A stretch of 7,638 bases of DNA from Crocinitomicaceae bacterium (GCA_023264075.1 JALQTG010000140.1:1-7638); one strand, 5' to 3'; shown: positions 1-7,477, counted from the stretch's first letter. Numbers and translations: made by a program. The notes: a model not told the origin generated them from the sequence alone.

Positions 1-2002
1 TTTGGTAGATTTGGTAACCCTCGAAACGGTAGAATTTATCGATTGAAGAACCATCAATTGGATCAACGATGTTAATGTTATCTTCTTCTTCGTAAGCTTC
101 ATTTACATTGTTCCCGAAAGGATTGTCAATCAACAATACCAGTTCGTTTTCTAACTCAATGATTTCCAAAACTGGAGCCGAGGGAGGATCAAGAATACGG
201 AAACAGTTGTCAAAAAGTGCCTGGGCTTTAGTGTCATTTCTTTTTACTGAAAGAACAGAAGCATAAGGGTCTCCTTCGAATGCACGTCCGTAAACAACAC
301 CAACCGTTAAGTTATTTACTGCACCTGGTGTTAAGGTAAATGGACCTGCATGCTGCATAAAACGCTTATCCTCGTCCGCTGGATTTGCTAAACCATTACC
401 ATCCGTATCCGTTTCAGACCATTCCCATCCTGGATCAACTCCTTGAGTTGCCCAAAACAACGGATCAGATTCTTTTGGATATAAGTGTGAGGATTGAATT
501 GCAGTAATACCAGTACTTCCTGTATAACCATTACCACCATAAAAGTTCAACGAGTTATCTCTCCATCTACCTGTCATGTAATTGTAATAATCAGTCGGTG
601 ATTGAGGGTCGGCGTTTGGACCAGAACCATTAATGTAATAGTTAAATCTTCTCATTCCAAAACGCTCATTATCGATAATTCCATCGGAATAACCGATTCC
701 TAAATCACGGTATACAATACCTCCCGATGACAATGCCTCAGAGACCGTAGGTACAACGAATTCAAAAGAACCATCTGGTTGCTCTTCAAATCGAGGACCA
801 ACGTTGTCAATACCATCTGCATCTTGATAAGGACCTTCGAAGAAGTCAATACCAACTGCTGGAGGATTATCTCCATAACCTACTGCACCGTTTCCTCCTG
901 GATCAAAGTTTACCGCATTGTATGCGTAACCTAAACCACGTGACACGTCACATCCTACATAATCATCGAATGCAAAACCAACATCGGCATCACAATACTG
1001 CGAGAAATAAGTAGAAAATAACGTCTGTGTTGAACGGTTAATCATTTCATAGTTATAGAAAGTCATACGGTTCACTTCATCATTAGTAGCAAATGAGAAA
1101 GCCTGCGCACGAATTTCCATACCAATCGGATCTGCGCCAGTTTCAGTGTGAATATTCCCTTTGTCATTGAAAACCCACCAGTGTGTTTCATCACCGAAAA
1201 GAGAAATTCTACGGTCAATTCCACATTCGATATCATCACGACCTAAAATGTCATCATACCATGGATGATCACCTTGAGAAGGGTCATATACACCATCTCC
1301 AGATGCACCTTCAGAGGCATAATCATAGAAAGGAGCTAAATAGAAATCTTGACCACGGGAAATATCACCATGAGCTGGCCAGTTATTAATTCTGTTCAAT
1401 ACATCATTCGTAAGCACTGGGAATTCATCTGTACAATCGGGGTCTTGATTACACTCAAATGCCAATGTAAAGGCAATTACTTCCGCTTTACGCATCGTAA
1501 AGAACTTATCATACTCTGAACATACATCAGGATCGATGGTAGCCGCACCAAAATCTCTGATTGAACTTGCATCAACTGGTTGTGATGGATCGTAATTCCC
1601 AGAATTCACAACTTGAGACAAAGGACCTGCCCAGAAGTCATTACCCTGACGAAACTTAATCGCCGCAAGCTTCAACTGTCCGTTCACGTCTAATCCTCCC
1701 ATCCAAATTGAACCTGAGAAGATCACATGGTTTCCACTACCCTTAGGAACTTCATAAGAAGAAGCACCTACTTGACGATTTTGCCACATCGAACCACCTA
1801 CTTCAATCAATGCTTTCACGTCGTTAAACTCCATGAACAAACGTGCATTGGAAGGAGGGCAATTTGCCTTAGCATAAGCCTGAGGATTGATATCTTTAAT
1901 CTCTTTTCCCTTTGCCTTCGGATCGTGATTCAACGGATGCTCCGCCGACCACCCATTCCAACTTGCAAGGAACAAGATTGCTATAATTAAGTAATTTTTC
2001 AT
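1..2002 (-). CDS. Large secreted protein of a Bacteroidota T9SS-type family (3' end outside window)
   Basis: Reading from ATG at 2002, the frame stays open for 667 codons to the left edge, so the C-terminus is missing. Residues 1-20 form a signal peptide (MKN, a hydrophobic core from about 4 to 14, cleavage probably after WSA), so the protein leaves the cytoplasm. The mature part resembles a Bacteroidota family usually annotated as T9SS type A sorting-domain proteins. Recognisable blocks are WMGGLDVNGQLKLAA (100-114), WPAHGD (208-213), GDGVYDPSQGD (235-245), DDYVGCDVSRGLGYAYN (346-362), a DTDGNG calcium-loop-like motif (531-536), GPFTLTPGAVNNLTVGVVY (553-571) and EGYQIYQ at the edge. The family assignment is from memory; no enzymatic motif is visible and function is unknown. 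A sorting domain is expected beyond the edge but not seen. The gene starts 26 bp after the TonB-receptor stop, so the two are probably co-transcribed. The spacer has only a weak AGAAG before ATG, normal for the phylum. Confidence 0.85.
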   Translation of the reverse strand, partial: MKNYLIIAILFLASWNGWSAEHPLNHDPKAKGKEIKDINPQAYAKANCPPSNARLFMEFNDVKALIEVGGSMWQNRQVGASSYEVPKGSGNHVIFSGSIWMGGLDVNGQLKLAAIKFRQGNDFWAGPLSQVVNSGNYDPSQPVDASSIRDFGAATIDPDVCSEYDKFFTMRKAEVIAFTLAFECNQDPDCTDEFPVLTNDVLNRINNWPAHGDISRGQDFYLAPFYDYASEGASGDGVYDPSQGDHPWYDDILGRDDIECGIDRRISLFGDETHWWVFNDKGNIHTETGADPIGMEIRAQAFSFATNDEVNRMTFYNYEMINRSTQTLFSTYFSQYCDADVGFAFDDYVGCDVSRGLGYAYNAVNFDPGGNGAVGYGDNPPAVGIDFFEGPYQDADGIDNVGPRFEEQPDGSFEFVVPTVSEALSSGGIVYRDLGIGYSDGIIDNERFGMRRFNYYINGSGPNADPQSPTDYYNYMTGRWRDNSLNFYGGNGYTGSTGITAIQSSHLYPKESDPLFWATQGVDPGWEWSETDTDGNGLANPADEDKRFMQHAGPFTLTPGAVNNLTVGVVYGRAFEGDPYASVLSVKRNDTKAQALFDNCFRILDPPSAPVLEIIELENELVLLIDNPFGNNVNEAYEEEDNINIVDPIDGSSIDKFYRFEGYQIYQ

Positions 2003-2028
2003 GGCTACTTCTTTTATATTAAACATTA

Positions 2029-5000
2029 TTAAAAGTCAATTTTAACACCTAAACGAATCGTTCTCGGTATACTAATATTAAATGGGTTGTCCACTGCCAT
2101 TTGATACATATCACGGAAAGATTGCTCATCCAACTGGTTCTGAATTGTTGCTTGCGATTGGGAAGCAGCTAAATAACCATCATCATCTGGGTTACCTGTT
2201 GCTCTGTAAACATTCAACACGTTGAATTGGTTGAATAAATTAGTCACACGAACATAAACATTTAAGAATGCACGTTTCTTATCATCATCGTTACCGTATT
2301 CAAGATCGATTGTTCTATCCAACTGAAGGTCTAATCTATATGTCCAAGGCTTACGTGAACCGTTCAATGCACCAATCAACTGAGGCGTACCAATTCCTTG
2401 AGCTGTTGGTGTAATATTATTTTGACGCGAATAAGGCGTTCCTGAGTTCACCAAAGTAATAATGTTCAAACCTGTATTTTCGAACACATTGAAGTCTTTA
2501 ATACGTGGTCCATTGTAATCTTTCCCCTTTCCATAGCGATAATCCACGGTAAACGCAAATGCGTGTCGCTGATCATAGTTAAAAGGATAGATAAAACGCA
2601 AGTCAGGTTGGTTACCATTCACAAAGCTCAACGCAGAGTTTGGATCAGAGCCTGTACCGTCAGCAAACTGCAATGTATAGTTAGCATTGATTCTAACATT
2701 TCCTGTGCGACGAAGGTCATATTCAAATGTGATTCCTTTTACAGTACCGAAGTCACGGTTACCATAAGTTCTGTATGTAGATGGGTAAGCTTCAAATAAG
2801 TTGCGCACCTGCACTTGGTCTCTTAACTCTCGGTAAAACGCGTTAATTTTCAATGATGACGTTCTTGAGAGTACTTGCTGGAAACCGAATGCATAGTCAA
2901 TTGTTCTCTCCGGACGTAAGTTCGCATTGTTAATAATTACATTTCTGTCACGAATAAATTGCACGTCAATCGGGTCAAAACGGAGACCAGTAGTTGGACG
3001 CTTAGTAAGTACGTCATAATTTGCAAAGAACATTGCTTCATCCGAAATCGGGAATGAGAATGCAATACGTGGCATAAAGTTAACTGACGGCTTGTATCTT
3101 TCAAAGGCATCCGCAGAAGGACGCTCTTGACCTGGGTTTAACAACCATGGTGCAATACCAGCAGCTCCACGCAAAGTTGAAGGGTCTTCAATCACATCAC
3201 CATTTGCATTAAACCATGTTTCTCCACTTCGGAAACCATTAATTTGTGTTGGGTTATCTACATCATTAACGTATACTATATAGTCATCGCCGATACTTCC
3301 AGGAATGTTTACCCAATCATAAGCAGGATCGGATCCCTTAAGTGCAAGCGCTTCAGCAGCTGTTCTTGAGTTAAAGAACAAGTAAGGATCTTTCAATACA
3401 GGTTGATTCGCATCAAAAATGTCCATTCGAAGACCCACGTTAAATACGATGTCGTCAAAAGCGAACTTATCCATTATGTAACCTGCGATGTACACTGGTT
3501 GAAATGCTCCAATAAAACGACGATAGTTTCCATTTTCATCAAAATCATTAAAGTAACCATTGATATCAGTATTACCGTTAACTCTTTTTCCTGTGTGATC
3601 GTAACCATAATAAGAGATGAAGTTCTGACCTTGATTGAATAACTCATCTGGCGAGAACCATTCCAATTCGAAAATACTTGGGTCATAATTATCAATATCT
3701 ACAAACTCATTCCCTGCTCCACCAGAACCAATTCCTTGAGTCGCCAAATACTCTCTAAAATTATAATCAAAGAAAAACTGCTCATCCGAATTCACAGCAC
3801 CTCCATATTCTCCTGTTCCAGATAGACTTGCATATCCGGCATTCAATCGATCGTAAGTTGCTCTCGGGAAATTCCCAAAAAAGTCGTATGTGGGACTATT
3901 TACATCTAACTCCAAAATATGATTATTCATGTATTGTCTTGCGACCTCCCAAATCCCGATAGGACCAGCATTTCCTGAACCCCAAGCTCTATCCCAACGT
4001 TGTTCGTATTCAAAACCAAGTGATATAGAGTGGCCACCGATTACCACTGAACCAGAACCTGTAATACGGAATTGCTCTGCTTCAGATTTAGAGAATCCGT
4101 TAAATGGAGTACCCAAAGCACCCCAAAGAGAATAAATGCTATTCGGTGAGTCACCATTTCTAAGTGCATTACCTTGCAGAATCTGCGTAAGGTTTTCATA
4201 ACGCCCCTCTGGCTGACCAGCATAAATATCATAGTACTGAGAAGTAATTGCAGCTAAAGAAGTATTTGTTTCAGAAGGAGTAAAAGAGACCTCCACATCT
4301 TGGAAACCATTATGAATTAAACTATCACCGGTAACATTAAATCCATAAGTAGGTCTTCTCGTTGTTTCATAAAAACCAACGTGTCCGTAATTGAAAATAT
4401 CAAATCCGTGACGCTCATCGAACGTATTTCTTCTCGATTGAGAATAATCCACCATGATGTTATAGTAGAAACTTTTCACTTTCGAGCTTGAACCTTCACG
4501 ATCATTAATGAAACGTTGTGTCCAACGACCATAAACCCTCCAGTCTAATGCATTATTGTATCCGAAGTTATCAAAATTAAACAACGAATTTGAGTAACTG
4601 TATGACTTACCGTAGTTGTAATTCAACTGACCACCAAAAGTTAAGTTAGCTCTTGGCCCCGTATTCACATCAATCTTACCGGCAGCTGAAAGAGTACTTC
4701 TTCTTGAATTCATTCTCCATGGAGTGCGCTCAAAATCATCCAATCGAAGGAAGTTCGCATTACTAAAGTTACCTTCACCAGAAGCAGAAGGTCTTAATGG
4801 GTTCTCCAATAATTCATCACGAACTTCTTTTTTCACTCTCCATCCACCTTCAGCAGTAGGACGAGGATCTAAGTTGTCATTGAACGTAGCTGAAACTAAA
4901 AAACCAACAAGCGGCTCCGTTTTCTTACCTGTAGAATCTTTTCTCATTAAAAGTGGACCAGAAAGCATTCCCTCGAATAGGTTGTAACCAAACTTATCTA

Positions 5001-5790
5001 ACCCAATTACTTTACCATCGTATCCAAGCGGATCAGCTCCATTGATATAAAAACCAGATGATACCGCCTCTAAACTACCAAAGTATTGAGCAGACGGACC
5101 ACGAGTCGTCACAGAGATGATACCTCCGGTTGCATCACCATAGTTCGCTGGAAGACCACCTGTGATAACAGTCACCTCTTCAAGTGCAGACTTTGGCAAG
5201 TTGGCAGAACCCCTAACCTTAATACCATCAATAAAATAATAAGACGCATCTTCACGAGAACCGCGTACACTTAATCCACCCGTACCTTCAGACTCATTGA
5301 CACCTCCTACAGTTGATGCAACACCTTGAGCAGAACGAACTGGTAACTTCGCAATGTCTTCACGAGTAATCGTTAAACCAGCAGCCCCACCATCTTTGTT
5401 TATCAAGGGAACTTTATAGGCAATTACTTGAACCTCTTCTAATTCTTTCACGTCATCTGGCTTCCCAATTTCGGTTTTGTCTAAGAAAGTGATTTTATCG
5501 GGAGAAACCCCTACACCTTGAATTTTCTTAGGCTGGTGTTCAGGAGATCTAAATTCCACATCATATGTACCCGCATTGACCGATGGAAATTGGAATTTAC
5601 CATCAAAATCAGTTTCGGCACCACCTTTGATAATCCCTCCTTGAGAAATAATCACTTTGACAAAGGCAATTGGCTCTTTCGAGTCTTTATCGATTACAGA
5701 ACCCTGAATCGAACCCAAACCTGCTTGTCCAAATACACAACCTATTGAAAGCGTGACAATTAAGGCTAATAAGTAGAGTTTTCGTGTCAT
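2029..5790 (-). CDS. TonB-dependent outer-membrane receptor with N-terminal carboxypeptidase-like regulatory domain
   Basis: A 1253-residue outer-membrane receptor expected to import an unknown substrate using TonB-ExbBD energy. Residues 1-21 are a signal peptide, with cleavage likely before Gln22, a common Bacteroidota pattern. Residues about 26-105 are a carboxypeptidase-regulatory-like beta-sandwich (GSIQGSVIDKDSKEPIAFVKV, then DFDGKFQFPSVNAGTYDVEF). EEVQVIAYK (118-126) is a plausible TonB box. The plug covers about 138-230 with ITREDIAKLP, GGLSVRGSRE, YYFIDGIKVRG, LEEVTVITGGLPANYGDATGG and ISVTTRGP. The rest is barrel with long, aromatic- and Asp/Asn-rich loops, ending SIPRTIRLGVKIDF with the C-terminal Phe used for barrel insertion. 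It is longer than the usual 700-1000 residues. The N-terminal domain is shared with SusC proteins, but the next gene is not SusD-like, so I do not call it susC. It is the first gene of an operon with the secreted protein. The upstream 20 bases are AT-rich without a Shine-Dalgarno sequence. Confidence 0.95.
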   Translation of the reverse strand: MTRKLYLLALIVTLSIGCVFGQAGLGSIQGSVIDKDSKEPIAFVKVIISQGGIIKGGAETDFDGKFQFPSVNAGTYDVEFRSPEHQPKKIQGVGVSPDKITFLDKTEIGKPDDVKELEEVQVIAYKVPLINKDGGAAGLTITREDIAKLPVRSAQGVASTVGGVNESEGTGGLSVRGSREDASYYFIDGIKVRGSANLPKSALEEVTVITGGLPANYGDATGGIISVTTRGPSAQYFGSLEAVSSGFYINGADPLGYDGKVIGLDKFGYNLFEGMLSGPLLMRKDSTGKKTEPLVGFLVSATFNDNLDPRPTAEGGWRVKKEVRDELLENPLRPSASGEGNFSNANFLRLDDFERTPWRMNSRRSTLSAAGKIDVNTGPRANLTFGGQLNYNYGKSYSYSNSLFNFDNFGYNNALDWRVYGRWTQRFINDREGSSSKVKSFYYNIMVDYSQSRRNTFDERHGFDIFNYGHVGFYETTRRPTYGFNVTGDSLIHNGFQDVEVSFTPSETNTSLAAITSQYYDIYAGQPEGRYENLTQILQGNALRNGDSPNSIYSLWGALGTPFNGFSKSEAEQFRITGSGSVVIGGHSISLGFEYEQRWDRAWGSGNAGPIGIWEVARQYMNNHILELDVNSPTYDFFGNFPRATYDRLNAGYASLSGTGEYGGAVNSDEQFFFDYNFREYLATQGIGSGGAGNEFVDIDNYDPSIFELEWFSPDELFNQGQNFISYYGYDHTGKRVNGNTDINGYFNDFDENGNYRRFIGAFQPVYIAGYIMDKFAFDDIVFNVGLRMDIFDANQPVLKDPYLFFNSRTAAEALALKGSDPAYDWVNIPGSIGDDYIVYVNDVDNPTQINGFRSGETWFNANGDVIEDPSTLRGAAGIAPWLLNPGQERPSADAFERYKPSVNFMPRIAFSFPISDEAMFFANYDVLTKRPTTGLRFDPIDVQFIRDRNVIINNANLRPERTIDYAFGFQQVLSRTSSLKINAFYRELRDQVQVRNLFEAYPSTYRTYGNRDFGTVKGITFEYDLRRTGNVRINANYTLQFADGTGSDPNSALSFVNGNQPDLRFIYPFNYDQRHAFAFTVDYRYGKGKDYNGPRIKDFNVFENTGLNIITLVNSGTPYSRQNNITPTAQGIGTPQLIGALNGSRKPWTYRLDLQLDRTIDLEYGNDDDKKRAFLNVYVRVTNLFNQFNVLNVYRATGNPDDDGYLAASQSQATIQNQLDEQSFRDMYQMAVDNPFNISIPRTIRLGVKIDF

Positions 5791-5834
5791 AAGTAATATT
5801 TAAATTATTCTTACTATTTATTTGTTGAAGAGTG

Positions 5835-5870
5835 TAAATATAGAAAAAAAGATTCTTAAATACAGCCAAC
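5835..5870 (-). promoter_or_regulatory. Alternative, weaker promoter candidate nearer the TonB-receptor start
   Basis: On the minus strand TATATTTA at 5842-5835 is one base off TAnnTTTG. A GTTGG at 5870-5866 lies about 23 bp upstream, which is longer than the usual spacing. It would give a short leader of about 40 nt. It matches less well than the site at 5910-5940 and may be chance in AT-rich DNA. Confidence 0.2.
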
Positions 5871-5883
5871 CGCTAAAAATGTA

Positions 5884-5946
5884 TTAACGTTGACATAATT
5901 CTTCATTAACAAAAGTATCAAACTAATTGTACTAAATAAACGTTAA
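5884..5946. repeat. 8-bp inverted repeat TTAACGTT / AACGTTAA bracketing the candidate promoter
   Basis: TTAACGTT at 5884-5891 and AACGTTAA at 5939-5946 are exact inverted copies separated by 47 bp, each containing the palindrome AACGTT. They flank the -7 box and touch the -33 box of the best promoter candidate, with centres 55 bp apart (about five helical turns). This layout would suit two operator half-sites bound by one regulator or a DNA loop. The function is inferred; AT-rich sequence raises the odds of chance. Confidence 0.35.
5910..5940 (-). promoter_or_regulatory. Candidate Bacteroidota-type promoter for the TonB-receptor operon
   Basis: On the minus strand TACTTTTG at 5917-5910 matches the Bacteroidota -7 consensus TAnnTTTG exactly. 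A TTTA at 5940-5937 stands 19 bp upstream as a three-out-of-four match to the -33 TTTG. An A8 run at 5958-5951 lies 10 bp further upstream and could act as an UP-like element. Transcription would start near 5904-5906 and leave a leader of about 115 nt before the receptor ATG. Consensus and spacing are known from Bacteroides and Flavobacterium; use of this site is inferred. Confidence 0.5.
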
Positions 5947-5954
5947 ATTATTTT

Positions 5955-5966
5955 TTTTCATGAAAA
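5955..5966. repeat. Perfect 12-bp palindrome TTTTCATGAAAA upstream of the candidate promoter
   Basis: TTTTCATGAAAA is a perfect 12-bp palindrome. Its centre lies about 55 bp upstream of the start inferred for the promoter at 5910-5940, a position typical of a dimeric activator. Its left arm overlaps the T8/A8 run. No regulator can be named from this sequence. Confidence 0.35.
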
Positions 5967-5977
5967 GTATACAGGTC

Positions 5978-6018
5978 TAAGATAGGTGAAAAGTAGAAAG
6001 GGTAGAAGTGGAAAGTTT
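5978..6018 (-). promoter_or_regulatory. Possible Rho-loading (rut-like) C-rich, G-free tract
   Basis: Over these 41 bases the plus strand has no C, so the minus-strand transcript has no G and 14 C, many in YC dinucleotides. It lies about 110-150 nt past the stop of the carbonic-anhydrase-like gene, where no good intrinsic terminator reading in that direction is visible. C-over-G, unstructured RNA is the known hallmark of Rho utilisation sites. Termination by Rho here is an inference. Confidence 0.3.
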
Positions 6019-6059
6019 CGATAAGCGTGAACAACTAGCTAGCTGAAGAATATACATCG

Positions 6060-6098
6060 TCATCTCATAAAAGCAAGTGCTTAAATAGATGATTTTTT
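6060..6098 (+). terminator. Orphan intrinsic-terminator-like hairpin reading rightward
   Basis: TCATCT (6060-6065) pairs with AGATGA (6087-6092). Inside, AT/AT and AAGC/GCTT (6071-6074 with 6079-6082) extend the stem around an AAGT loop, with an AA/AA internal loop and one bulged C. T6 follows at 6093-6098. As RNA this is terminator-shaped only on the plus strand, where no gene is seen; on the minus strand the hairpin is followed by CGATGT, not a U-tract. The stem is imperfect and AT-rich, so it is a weak call. Confidence 0.3.
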
Positions 6099-6126
6099 GA
6101 AAAGATTGATCCCGCAAGCTCCCCCT

Positions 6127-6639
6127 CTACTTAAACCATGAAGAATAAAGTTTGTAATTGGTAGCAATACGTTTCACCTCGCCTTCAAATAGTTCTTTGG
6201 ATATGTTCTTCACTTTTTTGGCAGGAACACCAGCATACAACTCACCAGCTTCAACAACAGTATTTTCTAAAAGAACAGCACCCGCAGCGATAATCGATCC
6301 ACTTTTTACTATGCAATTATCCATCACAATCGCGCCCATTCCGATCAAAACATTATCTTCAATAGTACATCCATGCACTAAAGCATTGTGACCTATAGAC
6401 ACGTTGTTGCCAATCTGAACGGTTGTCTTCTCAAATGTACAATGAAGTACCGCACCATCTTGAATATTCACCTGATTTCCAATTCGTATTGAGTTGACGT
6501 CACCTCGGATAACCGCATTGAACCAAACGCTGCAGCTTTCGCCTAGTTTCACATCTCCCACTAAAGTTGCATTTGGGGCTATCCAACAGTCTTCTCCAAC
6601 TTCGGGATCAATGCCGCGACATGATATTATAAATGACAT
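6127..6639 (-). CDS. Gamma-carbonic-anhydrase-like hexapeptide-repeat protein (YrdA/PaaY type)
   Basis: A 170-residue cytosolic left-handed beta-helix protein, the usual length for this family. Hexapeptide turns run from about residue 10 to 140, with a C-terminal helix. The residues known from Methanosarcina Cam are present: Arg45 and Asp47 (FNAVIRGD), Asn58, Gln60 and Asp61 (VNIQDG), and the zinc/iron ligands His66 (AVLH), His84 and His89 (IGHNALVHG). The metal site is therefore intact and a trimer with interfacial metals is expected. Cam's acidic proton-shuttle loop is not evident, as in most short bacterial homologues, many of which show little or no carbonic anhydrase activity, so the substrate is uncertain. 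I start at the ATG at 6639, since MSFIISCRGIDPEVGEDCW begins like the family; an ATG at 6681 would add 14 unrelated residues inside murI. The start is 1 nt past the murI TAG, implying translational coupling. An acyltransferase of the same fold is less likely given the three His. Confidence 0.92.
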   Translation of the reverse strand: MSFIISCRGIDPEVGEDCWIAPNATLVGDVKLGESCSVWFNAVIRGDVNSIRIGNQVNIQDGAVLHCTFEKTTVQIGNNVSIGHNALVHGCTIEDNVLIGMGAIVMDNCIVKSGSIIAAGAVLLENTVVEAGELYAGVPAKKVKNISKELFEGEVKRIATNYKLYSSWFK

Positions 6640-6640
6640 A

Positions 6641-7474
6641 CTAGATCGTATTAATTTTAATGTGCTCTGACTGAATTTCAATTCCTAATAACCTTTTGAC
6701 ATTAGCATCAAACTCTTGGCGTAACTCAGGTGTGAGAAAATGCATATTTTGCTGTGTCGAAAGTTTCTTAACTAGCCAATTATGACGAAGCAGATAACTT
6801 TTCAAAGATGCAGCAACAATTGGCCCTTGGCTGAGTATTGTAATATTTTTCGGTAAGATACTCTCAATATAATTTTGAATCAACGGGTAATGCGTACACC
6901 CTAAAACGATGGTGTCGATTGAAGGTGATATTTCGAGTAGTTTTAGGACATCTTTTTTAATAAAACCCCTACCCTCTTCGGAATCGTATTCATTATTTTC
7001 AATCAAGGGGACCCAAAGTGGACAAGCATGTTGGTAAACGTACAGTTCTGGAAAGAATTTTTCAATTTCGAGAAGGTAAGAATTGGACCGAACTGTTCCT
7101 TCTGTAGCAAGAATACCAACATGATTTGTTTTCGAATAATTCCCAATAACTTCTGCGCTAGGCCTAATCACTCCGAGTACACGTTTTCCTGGGTAGTCAA
7201 TCAAATTAACTTGCTGGATTGTTCTCAATGCTTTGGCCGAGGAAGTATTGCACGCTACAATCACTAAATCACACCCACGATGAAATAATTCTTTTACACA
7301 CTCCCAAGTATATTCATAAACTACTTCAAAAGACCTTGCTCCGTAGGGCGCTCGCGCATTATCCCCTAAATAGAGATAATCATATTCAGGAAGCATTTTT
7401 CGCACATCCGAAAGTACGGTGAGTCCACCGTATCCCGAATCAAAAAAGCCAATAGGTGATTTTCTTGAGCGCAT
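6641..7474 (-). CDS. murI: Glutamate racemase
   Basis: A 277-residue cytosolic enzyme that interconverts L- and D-glutamate without a cofactor, supplying D-Glu for peptidoglycan precursors. It is of normal family length. Residues 7-19 (PIGFFDSGYGGLT) hold the substrate-binding Asp-Ser. The first catalytic cysteine is Cys75 in VACNTSSA and the second is Cys193 in LGCTHYP. The LGDNARAPYG (36-45) and ATEGTVRS (123-130) blocks are also typical, so both acid/base residues are intact. I choose ATG at 7474. An in-frame ATG at 7504 would begin inside a strong terminator hairpin and add ten residues (MRWLFCLILN) not expected in the family. The leader between terminator and ATG is only about 15 nt with no Shine-Dalgarno sequence. 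It is followed by the carbonic-anhydrase-like gene after 1 nt, so the two form an operon. Confidence 0.96.
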   Translation of the reverse strand: MRSRKSPIGFFDSGYGGLTVLSDVRKMLPEYDYLYLGDNARAPYGARSFEVVYEYTWECVKELFHRGCDLVIVACNTSSAKALRTIQQVNLIDYPGKRVLGVIRPSAEVIGNYSKTNHVGILATEGTVRSNSYLLEIEKFFPELYVYQHACPLWVPLIENNEYDSEEGRGFIKKDVLKLLEISPSIDTIVLGCTHYPLIQNYIESILPKNITILSQGPIVAASLKSYLLRHNWLVKKLSTQQNMHFLTPELRQEFDANVKRLLGIEIQSEHIKINTI

Positions 7475-7477
7475 GTT

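Larger units (their letters stand above)
5791..6126. other. 336-bp intergenic region between the carbonic-anhydrase-like gene and the TonB receptor
   Basis: No convincing coding frame is present. On the minus strand it must hold the end of the murI/carbonic-anhydrase-like transcript and the start of the receptor transcript. From right to left it contains a hairpin with T6 reading rightward (6060-6098), a near-palindrome CAACTAGCTAGCTG (6032-6045), a 41-nt stretch with no C on the plus strand (5978-6018), the palindrome TTTTCATGAAAA, the AACGTTAA inverted repeat and the promoter candidates. A 6-bp stem AATACA/TGTATT (5859-5864 with 5880-5885) could form in the receptor leader. Confidence 0.7.

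Noticed and set aside
1183..1990. Plus-strand open frames inside the secreted-protein gene
   Set aside because: Their His/Arg/Cys-rich compositions are typical of antisense translation of the minus-strand gene, whose motifs are clear.
2003..2028. A separate promoter for the secreted-protein gene in the 26-bp spacer (TAATGTTT)
   Set aside because: It is only a partial match to TAnnTTTG, and any -33 element would have to lie in the receptor coding end; co-transcription is the simpler explanation.
2563..5274. Several plus-strand and alternative-frame open stretches of 60-90 codons inside the receptor gene
   Set aside because: They are shadows of the long minus-strand coding sequence, have no recognisable domains and lack their own context.
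5721..5790. Lipoprotein signal (SIGC around residue 18) in the TonB receptor
   Set aside because: The residue at -3 is Ser rather than Leu/Val/Ile, and a normal signal-peptidase I site before Gln22 fits better for a beta-barrel protein.
2029..5790. Calling the receptor and its neighbour a SusC/SusD pair
   Set aside because: The downstream protein has no lipobox and no SusD-like motifs that I can see; only the N-terminal regulatory domain is shared with SusC.
6640..6681. ATG at 6681 as the start of the carbonic-anhydrase-like gene
   Set aside because: It would overlap murI by about 40 bp and add 14 residues with no family similarity.
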